The notes under the pieces: generated by a model | Databases searched by the model: none | Told to the model about the DNA's origin: nothing | What the model saw: the letters and a program-made list of their open reading frames with translations, nothing else | In this document: piece after piece, positions 39,401 through 49,168 of the stretch | Position numbering within the stretch: position 1 is the stretch's first letter | Layout: the number at the start of each line of letters is the position of its first letter | Program-made: the position numbers and the translations under genes | Source: Roseiconus lacunae | Lineage (GTDB): Bacteria; Planctomycetota; Planctomycetia; Pirellulales; Pirellulaceae | Direction of reading: 5' to 3' | Assembly (NCBI RefSeq): GCF_008312935.1 | Contig: NZ_VSZO01000002.1 | Coordinates: forward strand, 62,001-126,000 | DNA: 64,000 nt

Positions 39401-39601
39401 GGCCGCCATCACAATCGGCAAAGTCAACGCAATCAGACGTTTCAATCCTAGGCACCGTTCTCCTAGACACCGTTGTCTCCCTCTGCCATTGCCGGACGTC
39501 AAAGCTCGTATCAATTCCCCGGCGTGACCGGAGGCAGCCGTCGCAATTGCTGATCGAAGGGCCGAGGCCGCTCGTGATCGGTTGGTTGCGGGATGTGTCA
39601 T
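36431..39601 (-). CDS. Large TPR-repeat protein, probably exported
   Basis: About 1,056 residues from the ATG at 39601; in-frame ATGs at 39667 and 39760 are also possible. A hydrophobic segment, LIALTLPIVMAAGGSGGGPL, begins some 50 residues in and looks like a signal sequence, so a TTG at 39445 just before it may be the true start. The body is almost all helical and carries many TPR-like pairs, for example GYFDTAIVYLDRA, GDQAAALDHYLRML, SKDDFDGAQKLIDEM and LSGEYKDALDTLQALLE. No enzymatic motif is visible. It is the first gene of the minus-strand block with two other secreted proteins and is divergent from the paralogue pair at 39962-42870. Confidence 0.85.
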   Translation of the reverse strand: MTHPATNRSRAASALRSAIATAASGHAGELIRALTSGNGRGRQRCLGERCLGLKRLIALTLPIVMAAGGSGGGPLALSTVYANGEPAEAFVKQLRNVGYFDTAIVYLDRAKSIEGIDESFVKAIPLEKAQTYIEQALNTRSSDSRDEAFADAERTLQGFIESQSSHPRVSEARLQLGKLQMIRAAQLLAGTPSDDKVKQARTSYLEAAKTFDAIVADLREKLKEIRGQKIDADSDPDAAARRDQYRFEFLQSQLNAADALKLAAKTFDNPAEKDKQGLEDARNRLAELNKIYFKYPPGAIALVHLGEIHELLGDQAAALDHYLRMLEEPEVDVLRDAKFLAAAGVVRMKLASDPPKYQEAIDRTEAFANQIRPNEESTASVQEYRVALAKAYLAKAADDSLKKGEIGRAKSAGRDLLKAAKKIPGKHVEEVDAMLEEMGIEPTKAELPTAEPPKSFNDALETATTILEQAGEIESTIALLESQPKSDELEKQKADLNKQIEQAYQIGIQVLRGGLGMINSETDIESLNQARQILAYFLYQSKRHRETVVVGSFLAKSAPGTDVGLKGGLMALTSMQFLLGEVPEDENDGLLRQLESLGKYLAKTWPDDPNAAAAQGLQIRLLLSKDDFDGAQKLIDEMGAGNERAEFKRLLGQLFWNQSIVARTEENDPEKSTALVTRAKKNLQEGLGEIEGNLVEFEALQAALVLAKIYLIDDEHRQALGVLDHETYGPIERATKLEDPSESFLGELYGSELKALVGVMLASDDPGQYLDRMTSTMEKLRKAYEGPEAQTKLTQTYMRLATDLKEQLDTATPAKKQKLTTAFLEMLKRVRDATEDQATLRWVGQTLMSLGESAMAPGQTKASGQAAELMTQAIATFKTLDDQSNVTTAYLTAKAQRLSGEYKDALDTLQALLEKQPMMLEAQIEGAQAYESWAATLKPNTAYKAYRLALEGARKGKDGKNVIWGWAEISSKTSKNIRRSENFKEKFFQARYHVALCLYLMGKSGKRETDTKKAIKIIREAATLFPDLGGPESRGNYDALMKEAQRSVGEQPTGLP

Positions 39602-39961
39602 GTTGAACAATGGGAACGGAGAGAAGGGAATGGCTGGGACGAGTCTTAAAGGGAACGTCCGATTCATTTTGAAAAGGTTGCCGATGAAGTGATCTCGCCG
39701 ACAATACAGAATCGGACGACATTCGCATGGCTCGGCCGACGAGGCTGGACGATGGTGCATCTGGCTTCGGGCAGCTCCGCGAAAAACATCTGCCGGCAGA
39801 GGATCATAGCAACTTGTGATCGGTCACCGGGCAGCTTCGATCCATCACGAGCATGCTTTGGTCAACTCAGATGTGCGGCGGGCAATTCTGTATGGTCTAA
39901 TTTTATCGTAAATTCGAGCAACCGTCATTCAAGCTTCCACCCGCCGCGTTCACCTTGCCTT

Positions 39962-41440
39962 ATGCGGATCCCCTCGCAATTTAACGATTCCAGCCTTTAT
40001 GGCACCCGATCGCGGGACAAAGGCCGCACCAAGGGGCGCGGCGTGCCCCCCTCAGGAACTGCGCGGCGACTGATCCGATTGGCCGTCGCGTTCGCACTCG
40101 TGATCGTTGTCATGCGACAGGCTCGGCAACCAAGGCTATACCAAGCGTTCTTCAGCAAAGCCGGTCATGCCACCCAATCGCCCGGCGCGGAGTCACGCAC
40201 CGACGGGAACCTGGGTCTCACGAACGCCTCGAAAGTCATGTCGTCAACCGAAGCTGCGAGCGAACAATCGATCGCGACTTCTTCACCGGATAACTGGCCA
40301 TTGGCGGCGGCCTGGGTCGAGACGATGGAGGTGGACCTACAGCGTGCGTGGATTCAAACACTGTTGATGGTCCAGCATCATTTGCGAGAGCATCCGCCGG
40401 GCAGCGACGAAAGTTTTGACTGGGTCGGGGTCTCAGAAACTCAGATAAAGCAGTCGATCGAGCTGTTGCGCGGCGTGCAAGCTGAACAACGAGGTGACGA
40501 TGACACCGTAGCGACGTCGACCGCAACCGTGCTTGATCAACTTCAAACACTTTCCCGGCTCGCCGATCAGGGGCGTTTGTCGGTTTCGCACTTGCCTAGG
40601 ATCCAATCTTGGGCGGCGGCCACGCTCGATGCACTTGATCGCGCCGCGTTGTCGCGTGTTCAAGACGGAACATTTTGGACTAGCGTCGACAGCGATGCGT
40701 TTTACCTACAGTTAGCGCGTAGTGATCAACTGGCCATAAAACGCGGTCGTTCGGGCGCAGTCGCGATCGGCACGCTGCCGCTACTTCAGCAACCGGATGT
40801 TTATCGCGGACAAACGGTACGTATCGAAGGATCGCTTCGGCGCGCCACACGAATCGATGCGCAACCTAATCGTGCCGGGGTAAAGCATTACTGGAAACTT
40901 TGGGTCATCCCCAACGATGGCGGAGTCCGTCCGCTCGTGTTGATCGTCCCAACGCTGCCGGAATCATTGCGACCGATCTTAACCGATGACGGGTCGCTGG
41001 ACCCGCAGGCGGTCCAGGCCCACGCGGATCAGTTGATCGCGGTCGGTCGGTTTATCAAGCGTCTGCCCTATCGGTCTTCGATCGGTGCCGACATTGCTCC
41101 GGTAGTGATCGGACGCATCGAAGCGACACAGGCCGATCGATTGCGTCAACGATCATCAGCGTCCGGCATCGCCGATGGCCTCGATCATCCCGTCGGCAAC
41201 CACGCCAAAGCGGCGAACGGCGGGCAAAGCGTCTCGCGACTTTCGGCCGCTCGTTGGTGGGGAATCGCCGTCGCGATCATCGCCGGAGTTGGTTTTGCCG
41301 TGGTATTGATGCGGCGCGCCACTGCGGAAGCCGCGCACACGCGTCACATGCGTCGCAACTCGCTCGATCGCGAGGGCTTTGATGCCGACTTACTCGCCGG
41401 GGACACGACCTCCCAATCGACTCAAAAGGATCCCGCCTGA
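39962..41440 (+). CDS. Membrane-anchored protein of unknown function, first of a paralogous pair
   Basis: 492 residues from the ATG at 39962; the frame is open upstream, but the basic start and following hydrophobic helix (about 37-50, LIRLAVAFALVIVVM) fit this ATG. A second transmembrane helix lies near the C-terminus (WWGIAVAIIAGVGFAVVLM). Between them is a helical part and then a beta-rich domain with VYRGQTVRIEGSLRRATRI and HYWKLWVIPNDGGVRPLVLI, which looks like an OB-type barrel. The next gene has the same layout and a matching segment, so the two are probably paralogues. The domain should lie outside the cytoplasm. Function unknown. Confidence 0.8.
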   Translation: MRIPSQFNDSSLYGTRSRDKGRTKGRGVPPSGTARRLIRLAVAFALVIVVMRQARQPRLYQAFFSKAGHATQSPGAESRTDGNLGLTNASKVMSSTEAASEQSIATSSPDNWPLAAAWVETMEVDLQRAWIQTLLMVQHHLREHPPGSDESFDWVGVSETQIKQSIELLRGVQAEQRGDDDTVATSTATVLDQLQTLSRLADQGRLSVSHLPRIQSWAAATLDALDRAALSRVQDGTFWTSVDSDAFYLQLARSDQLAIKRGRSGAVAIGTLPLLQQPDVYRGQTVRIEGSLRRATRIDAQPNRAGVKHYWKLWVIPNDGGVRPLVLIVPTLPESLRPILTDDGSLDPQAVQAHADQLIAVGRFIKRLPYRSSIGADIAPVVIGRIEATQADRLRQRSSASGIADGLDHPVGNHAKAANGGQSVSRLSAARWWGIAVAIIAGVGFAVVLMRRATAEAAHTRHMRRNSLDREGFDADLLAGDTTSQSTQKDPA

Positions 41441-42870
41441 TGCTTGGCCGCCGCCTTATGTTTGCCAAACACTCGACACTCACAAATCGCTGTTCGATGT
41501 TCGCTTGGTTTGGACTGATGTCGGTCGCCATAACGACCGTATCACAAGCCGACTCGGCATTGAAGTTTTTAAGCGGCTTTGATCACACGCGCGTCGAGCA
41601 GTGCTACCCGATCAGCGACTCCGATGTCGCCGCCGAGATGGGCAAGCTGTTGTACCGATTGCAGAACGTCGGCGACGGTCGTCTCGCATCTTTGTCGCAA
41701 TCTTGGGAGGTCGCGTCGGGTACCGATCCCAATGGCCGCGCGACGTTGGAAGTGGGCGACGCGGTACGTGTCGAAGGTCATATCGAAGCGATTCGTCAGT
41801 TCAACCTGCCCGATGATCTGGCGGAATACCTCGACATGAACGCCTATCAGGAAATCGTTTTCCGCCAGCAAAAGGGGACATCGGTTTCAATTTTTGCGCC
41901 GCCGCTGAACGGAAAAATCGCCAAAGGTGACAGGGTCACTGCACACGCAGTTTATCTCGGGACGGGCGACCGAGATTCAGACGAAGAGGGAACCAATCCA
42001 CCGACTATCGCGTTTGCGACGGGCAAACTTTCTTGGTTCCCGTCAAACCCTGATCGCGCGGGATGGCAGATGCTTTCCGATGTCGGCTTTGACCTCAGCT
42101 TGATTGCCGACGCCGCCTCGCGCAATCGTTTCGTCTTAAAAGCGGAGGACGCACCGGCGTTTTACGGGTTACTGGCTGCCGCAGCGAAAGCGTCTCCCAA
42201 GCAACCGGCCAAGGCCGTTGACCCCGTTGCACTATTGACGAGGGCGAGCGAGTACCACGGTGAATGGATCAAGATCAACGCGTCGACGGTTCGGATTACG
42301 CGTATCGCATTGGATTCGGAAAGCCAACGAGAACAACTCGGGCAAGATTACTATTTTCAGATCGATGCCAGCGGTGACTTAGGAAAGCGGATCTTGCAAT
42401 TGGAACGAGCGGAGGGCGAATCCGGCGATCCGATTCGCATGAGCGGCTCCTATCCGGTGACCTTCGTCGCGACCCGTCTCCCGGAGTTTCTTCGACAAGA
42501 ATTCGAGCGGCAAAATTCATTGGTCGCGATCGTCAGCCATCCGGTCGTCGTCGAAGGTTTTTTCTATCGGCTTTGGAGCTACAGCAACGAGTTCATGACC
42601 CGCGAAGGCGGTGGGAAACAAGTCGGGCCACTAATTGTCGCGTCGCGTTGGACGTCGCGAATCGATCCGAACTTAAAAAAGCAATCAGGAATTGCCTGGT
42701 TCGGTTACGCGCTCGCCGCGCTGATCTTCGGGGCGGTTTTGGTGACATTGTGGTGGCAAATCAAGACGGCTCGACACGACGCGGCGATCCGGGCAAGGAA
42801 TCGCGAGTCAATTTCGATCGAAATCCCCGGGCAAGCTCTGGCATCGGAAGAATCGACAACGCGGCGTTAG
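41440..42870 (+). CDS. Membrane-anchored protein of unknown function, second of a paralogous pair
   Basis: 476 residues. Its ATG overlaps the TGA of the preceding gene by one base, so the pair is translationally coupled. A signal-like segment (about 22-37, MFAWFGLMSVAITTVSQA) precedes two beta-rich modules: one around residues 95-170 (GDAVRVEGHIEAIRQFNLPD) and one around 245-330 (YHGEWIKINASTVRITRI, DYYFQIDASGDLG). The second aligns with the module of the preceding protein. A C-terminal helix (FGYALAALIFGAVLVTLWW) anchors it, with about 35 residues in the cytoplasm. No catalytic motif is seen. Confidence 0.8.
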   Translation: MLGRRLMFAKHSTLTNRCSMFAWFGLMSVAITTVSQADSALKFLSGFDHTRVEQCYPISDSDVAAEMGKLLYRLQNVGDGRLASLSQSWEVASGTDPNGRATLEVGDAVRVEGHIEAIRQFNLPDDLAEYLDMNAYQEIVFRQQKGTSVSIFAPPLNGKIAKGDRVTAHAVYLGTGDRDSDEEGTNPPTIAFATGKLSWFPSNPDRAGWQMLSDVGFDLSLIADAASRNRFVLKAEDAPAFYGLLAAAAKASPKQPAKAVDPVALLTRASEYHGEWIKINASTVRITRIALDSESQREQLGQDYYFQIDASGDLGKRILQLERAEGESGDPIRMSGSYPVTFVATRLPEFLRQEFERQNSLVAIVSHPVVVEGFFYRLWSYSNEFMTREGGGKQVGPLIVASRWTSRIDPNLKKQSGIAWFGYALAALIFGAVLVTLWWQIKTARHDAAIRARNRESISIEIPGQALASEESTTRR

Positions 42871-42879
42871 GCCACTTGA

Positions 42880-43920
<1,041 letters not shown>

Positions 43921-43987
43921 TCGCGCGTCCTTGTTCGCGTATCAAGGAAACGAGTGCCCCCACCATCTTAAACCTTGGGGTTTCACT

Positions 43988-44052
43988 CATCAGCCGATGG
44001 GCGTTAGTCCCGGTTATTGCACTGCTACCGTGTCTAACGCCATGCGGCTTCT
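43988..44052 (+). repeat. Dispersed inverted repeat, copy B
   Basis: AGCCGATGGGCGTTAG (43992-44007) and CTAACGCCATGCGGCT (44034-44049) form an imperfect stem with a 26-nt loop that includes CCCGGTTATTGCA. It lies 70 nt after the mdh stop, upstream of the gene relics and convergent acyl-CoA dehydrogenase gene. Confidence 0.75.
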
Positions 44053-44201
44053 CCTAAATTAAGATGCTGACGCAGCACTAACTCAAACTTCCTGAAACCT
44101 CCGAATGCGAAGAACGTCGCTCGCCAACGAGGCGGATGATGCTTCTTCGAGTTTCGCTTCGGTGTAGTTCACGATTCGTCTAATTTATTTTCAACGCGAA
44201 G

Positions 44202-44256
44202 GCGCAAGGACGCAAAGGAGGGAGCTGACGGAGCTGTCTTCTTTGCGACTTTGCGC
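44202..44256. repeat. Inverted repeat beside the GxxExxY relic
   Basis: GCGCAAGGACGCAAAG (44202-44217) and CTTTGCGACTTTGCGC (44241-44256) pair at 14 of 16 positions around a 23-nt loop. Tracts of this kind (CGCAAAG-rich) often flank GxxExxY genes in other genomes. Confidence 0.6.
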
Positions 44257-44275
44257 CCTCGCGTCTCTGCGCTTT

Positions 44276-44411
44276 TCATAACTTATTCACGACGCGATTG
44301 GCCCCATTTTTGACTAGCTTTTCGCCAGAGTTGATCACCAGGCCCAGCTTGAGGTTCTTCAGTCTCAAGTACGTCACCAGCTGAGCGGCGAAGATTGAAC
44401 GGTCTTGCCTG
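44276..44411 (-). pseudogene. C-terminal relic of a GxxExxY protein gene
   Basis: The minus strand reads SIFAAQLVTYLRLKNLKLGL, then VINSGEKLVKNGANRVVNKL and a TGA at 44278-44276. This matches the C-terminus of GxxExxY proteins (a small PD-(D/E)XK-like family), whose ends typically read like AQLLTYLKLxGLxVGLLINF and GIRRVVN. The N-terminal two thirds, including the family's GxxExxY motif, are absent. The frame is open back to the stop codon of the acyl-CoA dehydrogenase-like gene, which seems to have displaced the rest. Confidence 0.7.
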
Positions 44412-44446
44412 ACGGCTCGTTTCGTTGCCAAATCAAGGCTCTCCGA

Positions 44447-45517
44447 TCACGCATCCATCAACCCTGCCATTTCGCAAAGATGTGCGTCCGCGACCGGCTG
44501 CGGACAACTCCACACCAAAAAGAAAAACGCTTGTTGGCAGTAGCGACCGACCGGATGATCGACCATCAATCCGGCTCCCTTGGCCGTGGTCATCGCCGCG
44601 GCGGTGGTTCGCTGGACAAGTTGATTTGCTTGGGTTCGTAGTTCGGCGAGATCGACCGCGCTGTCGGCTTCGGTTGCCGATTCGATCCTCTGCCGAAGTT
44701 GGGTATGTTCTGCCGAAAACTTTTCGACGATTCCAAGTAGGTTGTCGCGACGAGTCGCCTCGTCCTCTAGAAATCGAAGGGCGGCAAAAGACAGCCCGAG
44801 CGCAAGGGCCGAAGTTTGTAGACCGCCCGCTCCGCTCGATTTTTTTACCGCTCGCGAGCCACCGCTTAAGACATTGAGTTCCGGGCCAGCCAGAATCGAT
44901 AGCCAGGGAACAAAGACACTGTTGAGATGAACCGCGTCGGTGCAACTGGCTTCCATTGCGATCATTTTCGCACCCGGTCCCGGTTGCAGACCAGCGGTGT
45001 TTGCATCGACGAGCGCGAGCACCTCGGTGGCATCGGGCAACGTCGCTCCGACGACAATCCAGTCGACTTGGCTGGCCCCCGTGACCCAAGGGATGCAGCC
45101 GTCAAGGGTCAGCCCGCCGTCTGCTGGCGATGCCGTGACAACGGGACGATCAAGGTGCCGCCGACTGGTGGTTAAATGACTGATGCCGACCGAACCAATC
45201 GAACGTCCGCTGGATAAAGCTTCGATGATATCCGCTTGCTCCGAAGCTCGGTCACTGGCGATCAATCGTTTGAGAGCGCCGAGATGCTGAGTGATGATAA
45301 AGGTTGTCACTAAGTCGGCTCGCGCCAAACCGATCAACGTTTGGACTTGCCTCAAAGCCGACCAGCCTGACATCCCCGCTAACCCAGCAAGCACTCCCGC
45401 CTGACCACACGACAGCAAGGATTCGGCGGGCCAGTCGTTCACCGTTCGCCATCGCGAAGCGCGTTCGTAGAGCGCCAGCTCGAGATTCGCCAATTGAGTT
45501 TCAAAGTTTTGATCCAT
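44447..45517 (-). CDS. Acyl-CoA dehydrogenase-like flavoprotein
   Basis: 356 residues from the ATG at 45517 (MDQNFETQL), on the short side for the family (about 380). Family-like features are the N-terminal helical part with GLAGMSGW and LITFIITQHLG-like helix (residues about 60-100), SIGSVGISHLTT and GGLTLDGCIPWVTGASQVDW of the middle beta domain, and a C-terminal helical domain with LGLSFAALRFLEDEA. The usual catalytic Glu near the C-terminus is not obvious, so it may act as a DszC/monooxygenase-type flavoprotein or have a different reaction. It should use FAD. It is divergent from the phosphorylase gene, with 338 nt between, and ends next to the GxxExxY relic. Confidence 0.75.
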   Translation of the reverse strand: MDQNFETQLANLELALYERASRWRTVNDWPAESLLSCGQAGVLAGLAGMSGWSALRQVQTLIGLARADLVTTFIITQHLGALKRLIASDRASEQADIIEALSSGRSIGSVGISHLTTSRRHLDRPVVTASPADGGLTLDGCIPWVTGASQVDWIVVGATLPDATEVLALVDANTAGLQPGPGAKMIAMEASCTDAVHLNSVFVPWLSILAGPELNVLSGGSRAVKKSSGAGGLQTSALALGLSFAALRFLEDEATRRDNLLGIVEKFSAEHTQLRQRIESATEADSAVDLAELRTQANQLVQRTTAAAMTTAKGAGLMVDHPVGRYCQQAFFFLVWSCPQPVADAHLCEMAGLMDA

Positions 45518-45855
45518 CTGCTTGATTCTATTCTGGGGGGAGCTTCCCGCAACAGAGGTGGTACCGGCGTATTCAACGCCCCAAGTATCCGTGTGATCGC
45601 TTCGCCGCCCCCACGTTGTTTCCGGCAGGGCACAATACACGCGTCTGATGTGAAGGCGGGATCAGACGCAAGTGGCTTGTTCGAGCCGCCGAGATGCATT
45701 GTCCCCGTTGAAGTCAATGGGCGTTGATTAATCCGAAGAGCGTCACGGCGCGTTCGTCGCCGACAAAAAAATTCAACGTGACACCAGCACTCGAAGTGCC
45801 TATCGGTTTCGGATGATCGGCGGGCACATGATCCTAACTCCAATTGCTGAACGTA
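45518..45855. other. Divergent promoter region, no gene seen
   Basis: 338 nt between the acyl-CoA dehydrogenase-like gene and the phosphorylase gene, transcribed in opposite directions. It must hold both promoters. I see no clear operator, and the short open frames here have no protein features. Confidence 0.4.
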
Positions 45856-47538
45856 ATGATTGAACTGATCCAATCGATTTACCCCGACCACACGACAGAG
45901 ATCCAGGCAGGCATCGACACGCTACTGAAAAAGTATGCCGCCGAGATCAAGCCAGTCGACTCAAACGCCCCGAGCGAACTTTGTCAAAAGGATTCGATTC
46001 TGATCACCTACGGTGACAGTTTTCGAGAAGACGGGATCAGCCCACTGCAATGTCTCAAAAAGTTTGCTTGTCAACAGCTGGGTGACTGCGTCAGTGCGAT
46101 CCACCTGCTGCCGTGCTTTCCCTACACGTCTGACGACGGCTTTAGCGTACAGGACTACTACCAGATCGATCCGGCGCTGGGGAATTGGTTCGACATGGAA
46201 GAATTGGGGCAGTCGTATGAACTGATGTTTGACGCGGTCGTCAATCACATTTCCAAAAGTTCGGAATGGTTCAAAGGATTCCTCGATGGTGACGCTCGCT
46301 ACGCGGACTATTTTATCGTTGCTGATCCAGATGCCGATTATTCCAGCGTTACGCGTCCACGTGCATTGCCGCTTTTGCATCCTTTTCGACAAGGCGACAA
46401 GACAGTCCATGTTTGGACGACGTTCTCGGAAGATCAGGTCGACTTGAATTTCCATAGTCCGAGCGTTCTGCTCGCGGTGCTCGATGTGCTGCTGTTCTAT
46501 GTCGCCCGCGGTGCACGCTACATTCGACTGGACGCCATCGCTTTTATCTGGAAAGAGCTTGGCACCAGTTGCATGCACCTGCCACAAACGCATGGCATCA
46601 TTCAGCTTTGTCGAAAAGTCATCGAGCAATTGGCTCCCCAAGTTGCCATCATCACAGAGACCAATGTCCCGCACGAAGAAAACATCTCCTACTTTGGCAA
46701 CGGCAGCAATGAGGCACATCTGGTTTACAACTTTACGCTTCCGCCGCTGTTGATGTATTCGCTTCATCGTCAAAACGTTGATACGTTGACTCGATGGGCC
46801 AGTTCGCTTGACTTGCCGGGAGATCGCACTTGCTTCTTTAACTTCACCGCCAGCCATGACGGAGTGGGCGTGCGTCCTTTGCAAGGGATCGTCAGCACGG
46901 AAGCGATCGAGGAACTAGCCGAGATCGCTCGTTCGCACGGCGGATTTGTCTCGATGCGTGATAACGGCGATGGGACTCAATCGCCGTATGAAATTAACTG
47001 CAACTACTTTGATTTCGCGACCGATCCTTCGTCGTCGGATAGCGTCCGCGTTCAACGTTTTCTACTGACCCAATCAGTGATGCTAACGATGCCGGGCGTT
47101 CCGGGGATCTACTACCATTCGATCATCGGATCGGAAAACGATCGACAAGCCGCTATCGATTCGAAAATCAATCGGCGTATCAATCGTGCTAAGCTGCATT
47201 ACCCTAGCCTGGCTGCCGAGCTTGAGCGGCCCGATACGATTCGCTCTCAGGTCTTCAACCGCTACAAGACAATGTTGACCGCTCGCGGGGGCGAGCCATT
47301 GTTTGCTCCGTTTGTCGCTGCCGAATATCACTCGGCCGGTCCCGTCTTTGTCATTCGGCGATCCAACGACGACGGAACACTCTTCGCAGTTCATAACTTT
47401 TCAGATTCCGACGAGGCGATCACACTGCCGGGTGAAAAACTCACTGATCTTTTAACCGGTCAACAACTCGGCAGTGGTTCCGATGTCACGTCGATCACGT
47501 TACAACCGTTCGAGTTCCGCTGGCTCAGGATGACCTAA
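45856..47538 (+). CDS. GH13_18 phosphorylase, probable glucosylglycerate phosphorylase
   Basis: 560 residues from the ATG at 45856; a TTG 12 nt upstream is in frame. It is a GH13 subfamily 18 enzyme: HLLPCFPYTSDDGFSVQDYY at 83-102, DAVVNH at 126-131, YIRLDAIAF with nucleophile D226, IITETNVPH with acid/base E268, and TASHDGVGVRPLQG with D335. The length and the motifs SSDDGFSV-like, VTRPRALPLL, WTTFSEDQVDLN and TSCMHLPQTH follow E. coli YcjM-type glucosylglycerate phosphorylases more than sucrose phosphorylases (about 490-510 residues). The reaction would be glucosylglycerate plus phosphate to glucose-1-phosphate and glycerate. The next gene is a glycerate kinase, 39 nt downstream, which supports this. 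Sucrose or glucosylglycerol as substrate cannot be ruled out. Confidence 0.85.
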   Translation: MIELIQSIYPDHTTEIQAGIDTLLKKYAAEIKPVDSNAPSELCQKDSILITYGDSFREDGISPLQCLKKFACQQLGDCVSAIHLLPCFPYTSDDGFSVQDYYQIDPALGNWFDMEELGQSYELMFDAVVNHISKSSEWFKGFLDGDARYADYFIVADPDADYSSVTRPRALPLLHPFRQGDKTVHVWTTFSEDQVDLNFHSPSVLLAVLDVLLFYVARGARYIRLDAIAFIWKELGTSCMHLPQTHGIIQLCRKVIEQLAPQVAIITETNVPHEENISYFGNGSNEAHLVYNFTLPPLLMYSLHRQNVDTLTRWASSLDLPGDRTCFFNFTASHDGVGVRPLQGIVSTEAIEELAEIARSHGGFVSMRDNGDGTQSPYEINCNYFDFATDPSSSDSVRVQRFLLTQSVMLTMPGVPGIYYHSIIGSENDRQAAIDSKINRRINRAKLHYPSLAAELERPDTIRSQVFNRYKTMLTARGGEPLFAPFVAAEYHSAGPVFVIRRSNDDGTLFAVHNFSDSDEAITLPGEKLTDLLTGQQLGSGSDVTSITLQPFEFRWLRMT

Positions 47539-47577
47539 GCCCCGAATGAATACACTCAATATGGTGTTCCCCTGAAG

Positions 47578-48720
47578 ATGAATGTGTTGATCGTCCCTGA
47601 CAAATTCAAAGGCTCACTGACGGCAAGCGAGGTCATCGCTGCCATCGAAGCTGGCTTGAAGGGCAAGCTTCCTGACGTCATCGTTCATCATGTCGTTGCC
47701 TCCGACGGAGGCGATGGATTTTTGGATGCGATCATCAAATGTCGACCATCGGTTGCCGTCGTCAGTTGCGATACGGTCGATCCTCTGGGACGCCCCATCG
47801 AGGCGGAATTCGGATTCGATGAAAGCGAATCGGTCGCTTATGTGGAAATGGCTCGGGCAAGTGGGATGGAGCTGCTTCGCGCCGACGAACGCGACCCTTC
47901 CGAGACTTCGACGGAAGGCACCGGACGATTGATCCTTGCCGCGATGAGCCGTGGTGCAAAAACCATCTACGTTGGACTGGGAGGAAGCGCCACCAATGAC
48001 GGAGGATGCGGGATCGCGAAGGCTCTTGGTTTTCGCTTCTTCGATGCTTCCGGCAATACGATCGATCCAGTCGGAGGACAACTCGGCCGCATCGATCGAA
48101 TTGATTCGGCATCCGTTACGCCAGGAGCCTCCGACGTTCGCATCATCGCGGTCAACGATGTCTCCAATCCGCTACTGGGCAGCGAGGGAGCTGCATTCGT
48201 TTATGCGCCACAAAAGGGCGCTGACGCGGCAATGGTCCGCGACCTTGACGCCGGCCTTGATCACTTGCAATCGATCGTTCGGCGTGACTTGTCAACCGAC
48301 GCGGCTGAGGTCCCAGGTGCCGGCGCGGCCGGCGGAACCGGCTACGGTCTGAAAGCATTCTTAAAGGCAGACTTTATCTCGGGAATTGAATTCGTCCTCA
48401 CACTCGCCGAAATGGAAACGCTACTCGCCGCCGGAACGATTGACCTGATCGTGACCGGCGAAGGCCGTATCGATGACCAAACCGCCTACGGCAAGCTCGT
48501 CCGTGGTGTCGCCGATGTGGGCGAAAAGTACAACGTGCCAGTCAAAGCGATCTGCGGACAACTAAATCTTGAACGCAAATCTTTCTCCGACCTGGGACTT
48601 TCTGGTGTCGTCCAGATCCATCGACAAGATCGCCCCCTAGATGAAACAATTCGGCGAGCCGCAGAACTGGTGACGTCCGCGGCAGGAGAACTGATCACCG
48701 ACGAAATGCGACACGGCTGA
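47578..48720 (+). CDS. Glycerate kinase (GlxK/GarK type)
   Basis: 380 residues, the usual length for class I/II bacterial glycerate kinases. Family motifs are [18 protein letters not shown] at the N-terminus, [62 protein letters not shown] and [15 protein letters not shown] near residue 290. It phosphorylates D-glycerate, giving 2-phosphoglycerate, which enters glycolysis. It lies 39 nt after the glucosylglycerate phosphorylase gene on the same strand and so would use the glycerate released there. A GNAT gene follows after 16 nt. Confidence 0.95.
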   Translation: MNVLIVPDKFKGSLTASEVIAAIEAGLKGKLPDVIVHHVVASDGGDGFLDAIIKCRPSVAVVSCDTVDPLGRPIEAEFGFDESESVAYVEMARASGMELLRADERDPSETSTEGTGRLILAAMSRGAKTIYVGLGGSATNDGGCGIAKALGFRFFDASGNTIDPVGGQLGRIDRIDSASVTPGASDVRIIAVNDVSNPLLGSEGAAFVYAPQKGADAAMVRDLDAGLDHLQSIVRRDLSTDAAEVPGAGAAGGTGYGLKAFLKADFISGIEFVLTLAEMETLLAAGTIDLIVTGEGRIDDQTAYGKLVRGVADVGEKYNVPVKAICGQLNLERKSFSDLGLSGVVQIHRQDRPLDETIRRAAELVTSAAGELITDEMRHG

Positions 48721-48736
48721 GAAAGGCGTCAAACAA

Positions 48737-49168
48737 TTGATCACCTACCAAATCGAACCGAAACTTTCGGCCAACACGTTCGTCGACTTGTTGCGCCGGT
48801 CGACACTAGCCGCTCGGCGTCCAGTCGATCAGCCTCAAATCATCGAAGGGATGCTGCGAAAGGCCGACGTGATTGCAACCGCGCGGAGTGAAGAAGGATC
48901 GCTTGTCGGTGTCGCAAGATCGATCACCGACTTCCACTACTGTACCTATCTGTCGGATTTGGCAGTCGACGAAGCATTTCAGCGTCAAGGCATCGGCCGG
49001 CGATTAATCGAGTTTTCACATCAGCAGGCAGGATTGCAAACCAATCTGATCCTGTTAGCCGCGCCTGCGGCGGCAACGTACTACCCATACATTGGGATGG
49101 AATCACATCCGTCTTGTTGGATTCGCCGCGCCGCTGAAACACCTCACGAGTGTGACCGGAAACCATGA
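48737..49168 (+). CDS. GNAT-family N-acetyltransferase
   Basis: 143 residues from a TTG at 48737, the only plausible start. The acetyl-CoA loop is visible as [19 protein letters not shown] (about 75-93), preceded by a central strand ([19 protein letters not shown]) and followed by a C-terminal part with [15 protein letters not shown]. The Q/RxxGxG/A signature (QRQGIG) is intact. It begins 16 nt after the glycerate kinase stop, suggesting co-transcription. The acetylated substrate is unknown. Confidence 0.88.
   Translation: MITYQIEPKLSANTFVDLLRRSTLAARRPVDQPQIIEGMLRKADVIATARSEEGSLVGVARSITDFHYCTYLSDLAVDEAFQRQGIGRRLIEFSHQQAGLQTNLILLAAPAAATYYPYIGMESHPSCWIRRAAETPHECDRKP

Noticed and set aside
45844-47538. 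Sucrose phosphorylase as the primary name of the GH13 enzyme
   Set aside because: The length and motifs follow YcjM-type glucosylglycerate phosphorylases, and a glycerate kinase is adjacent; sucrose remains an alternative only.
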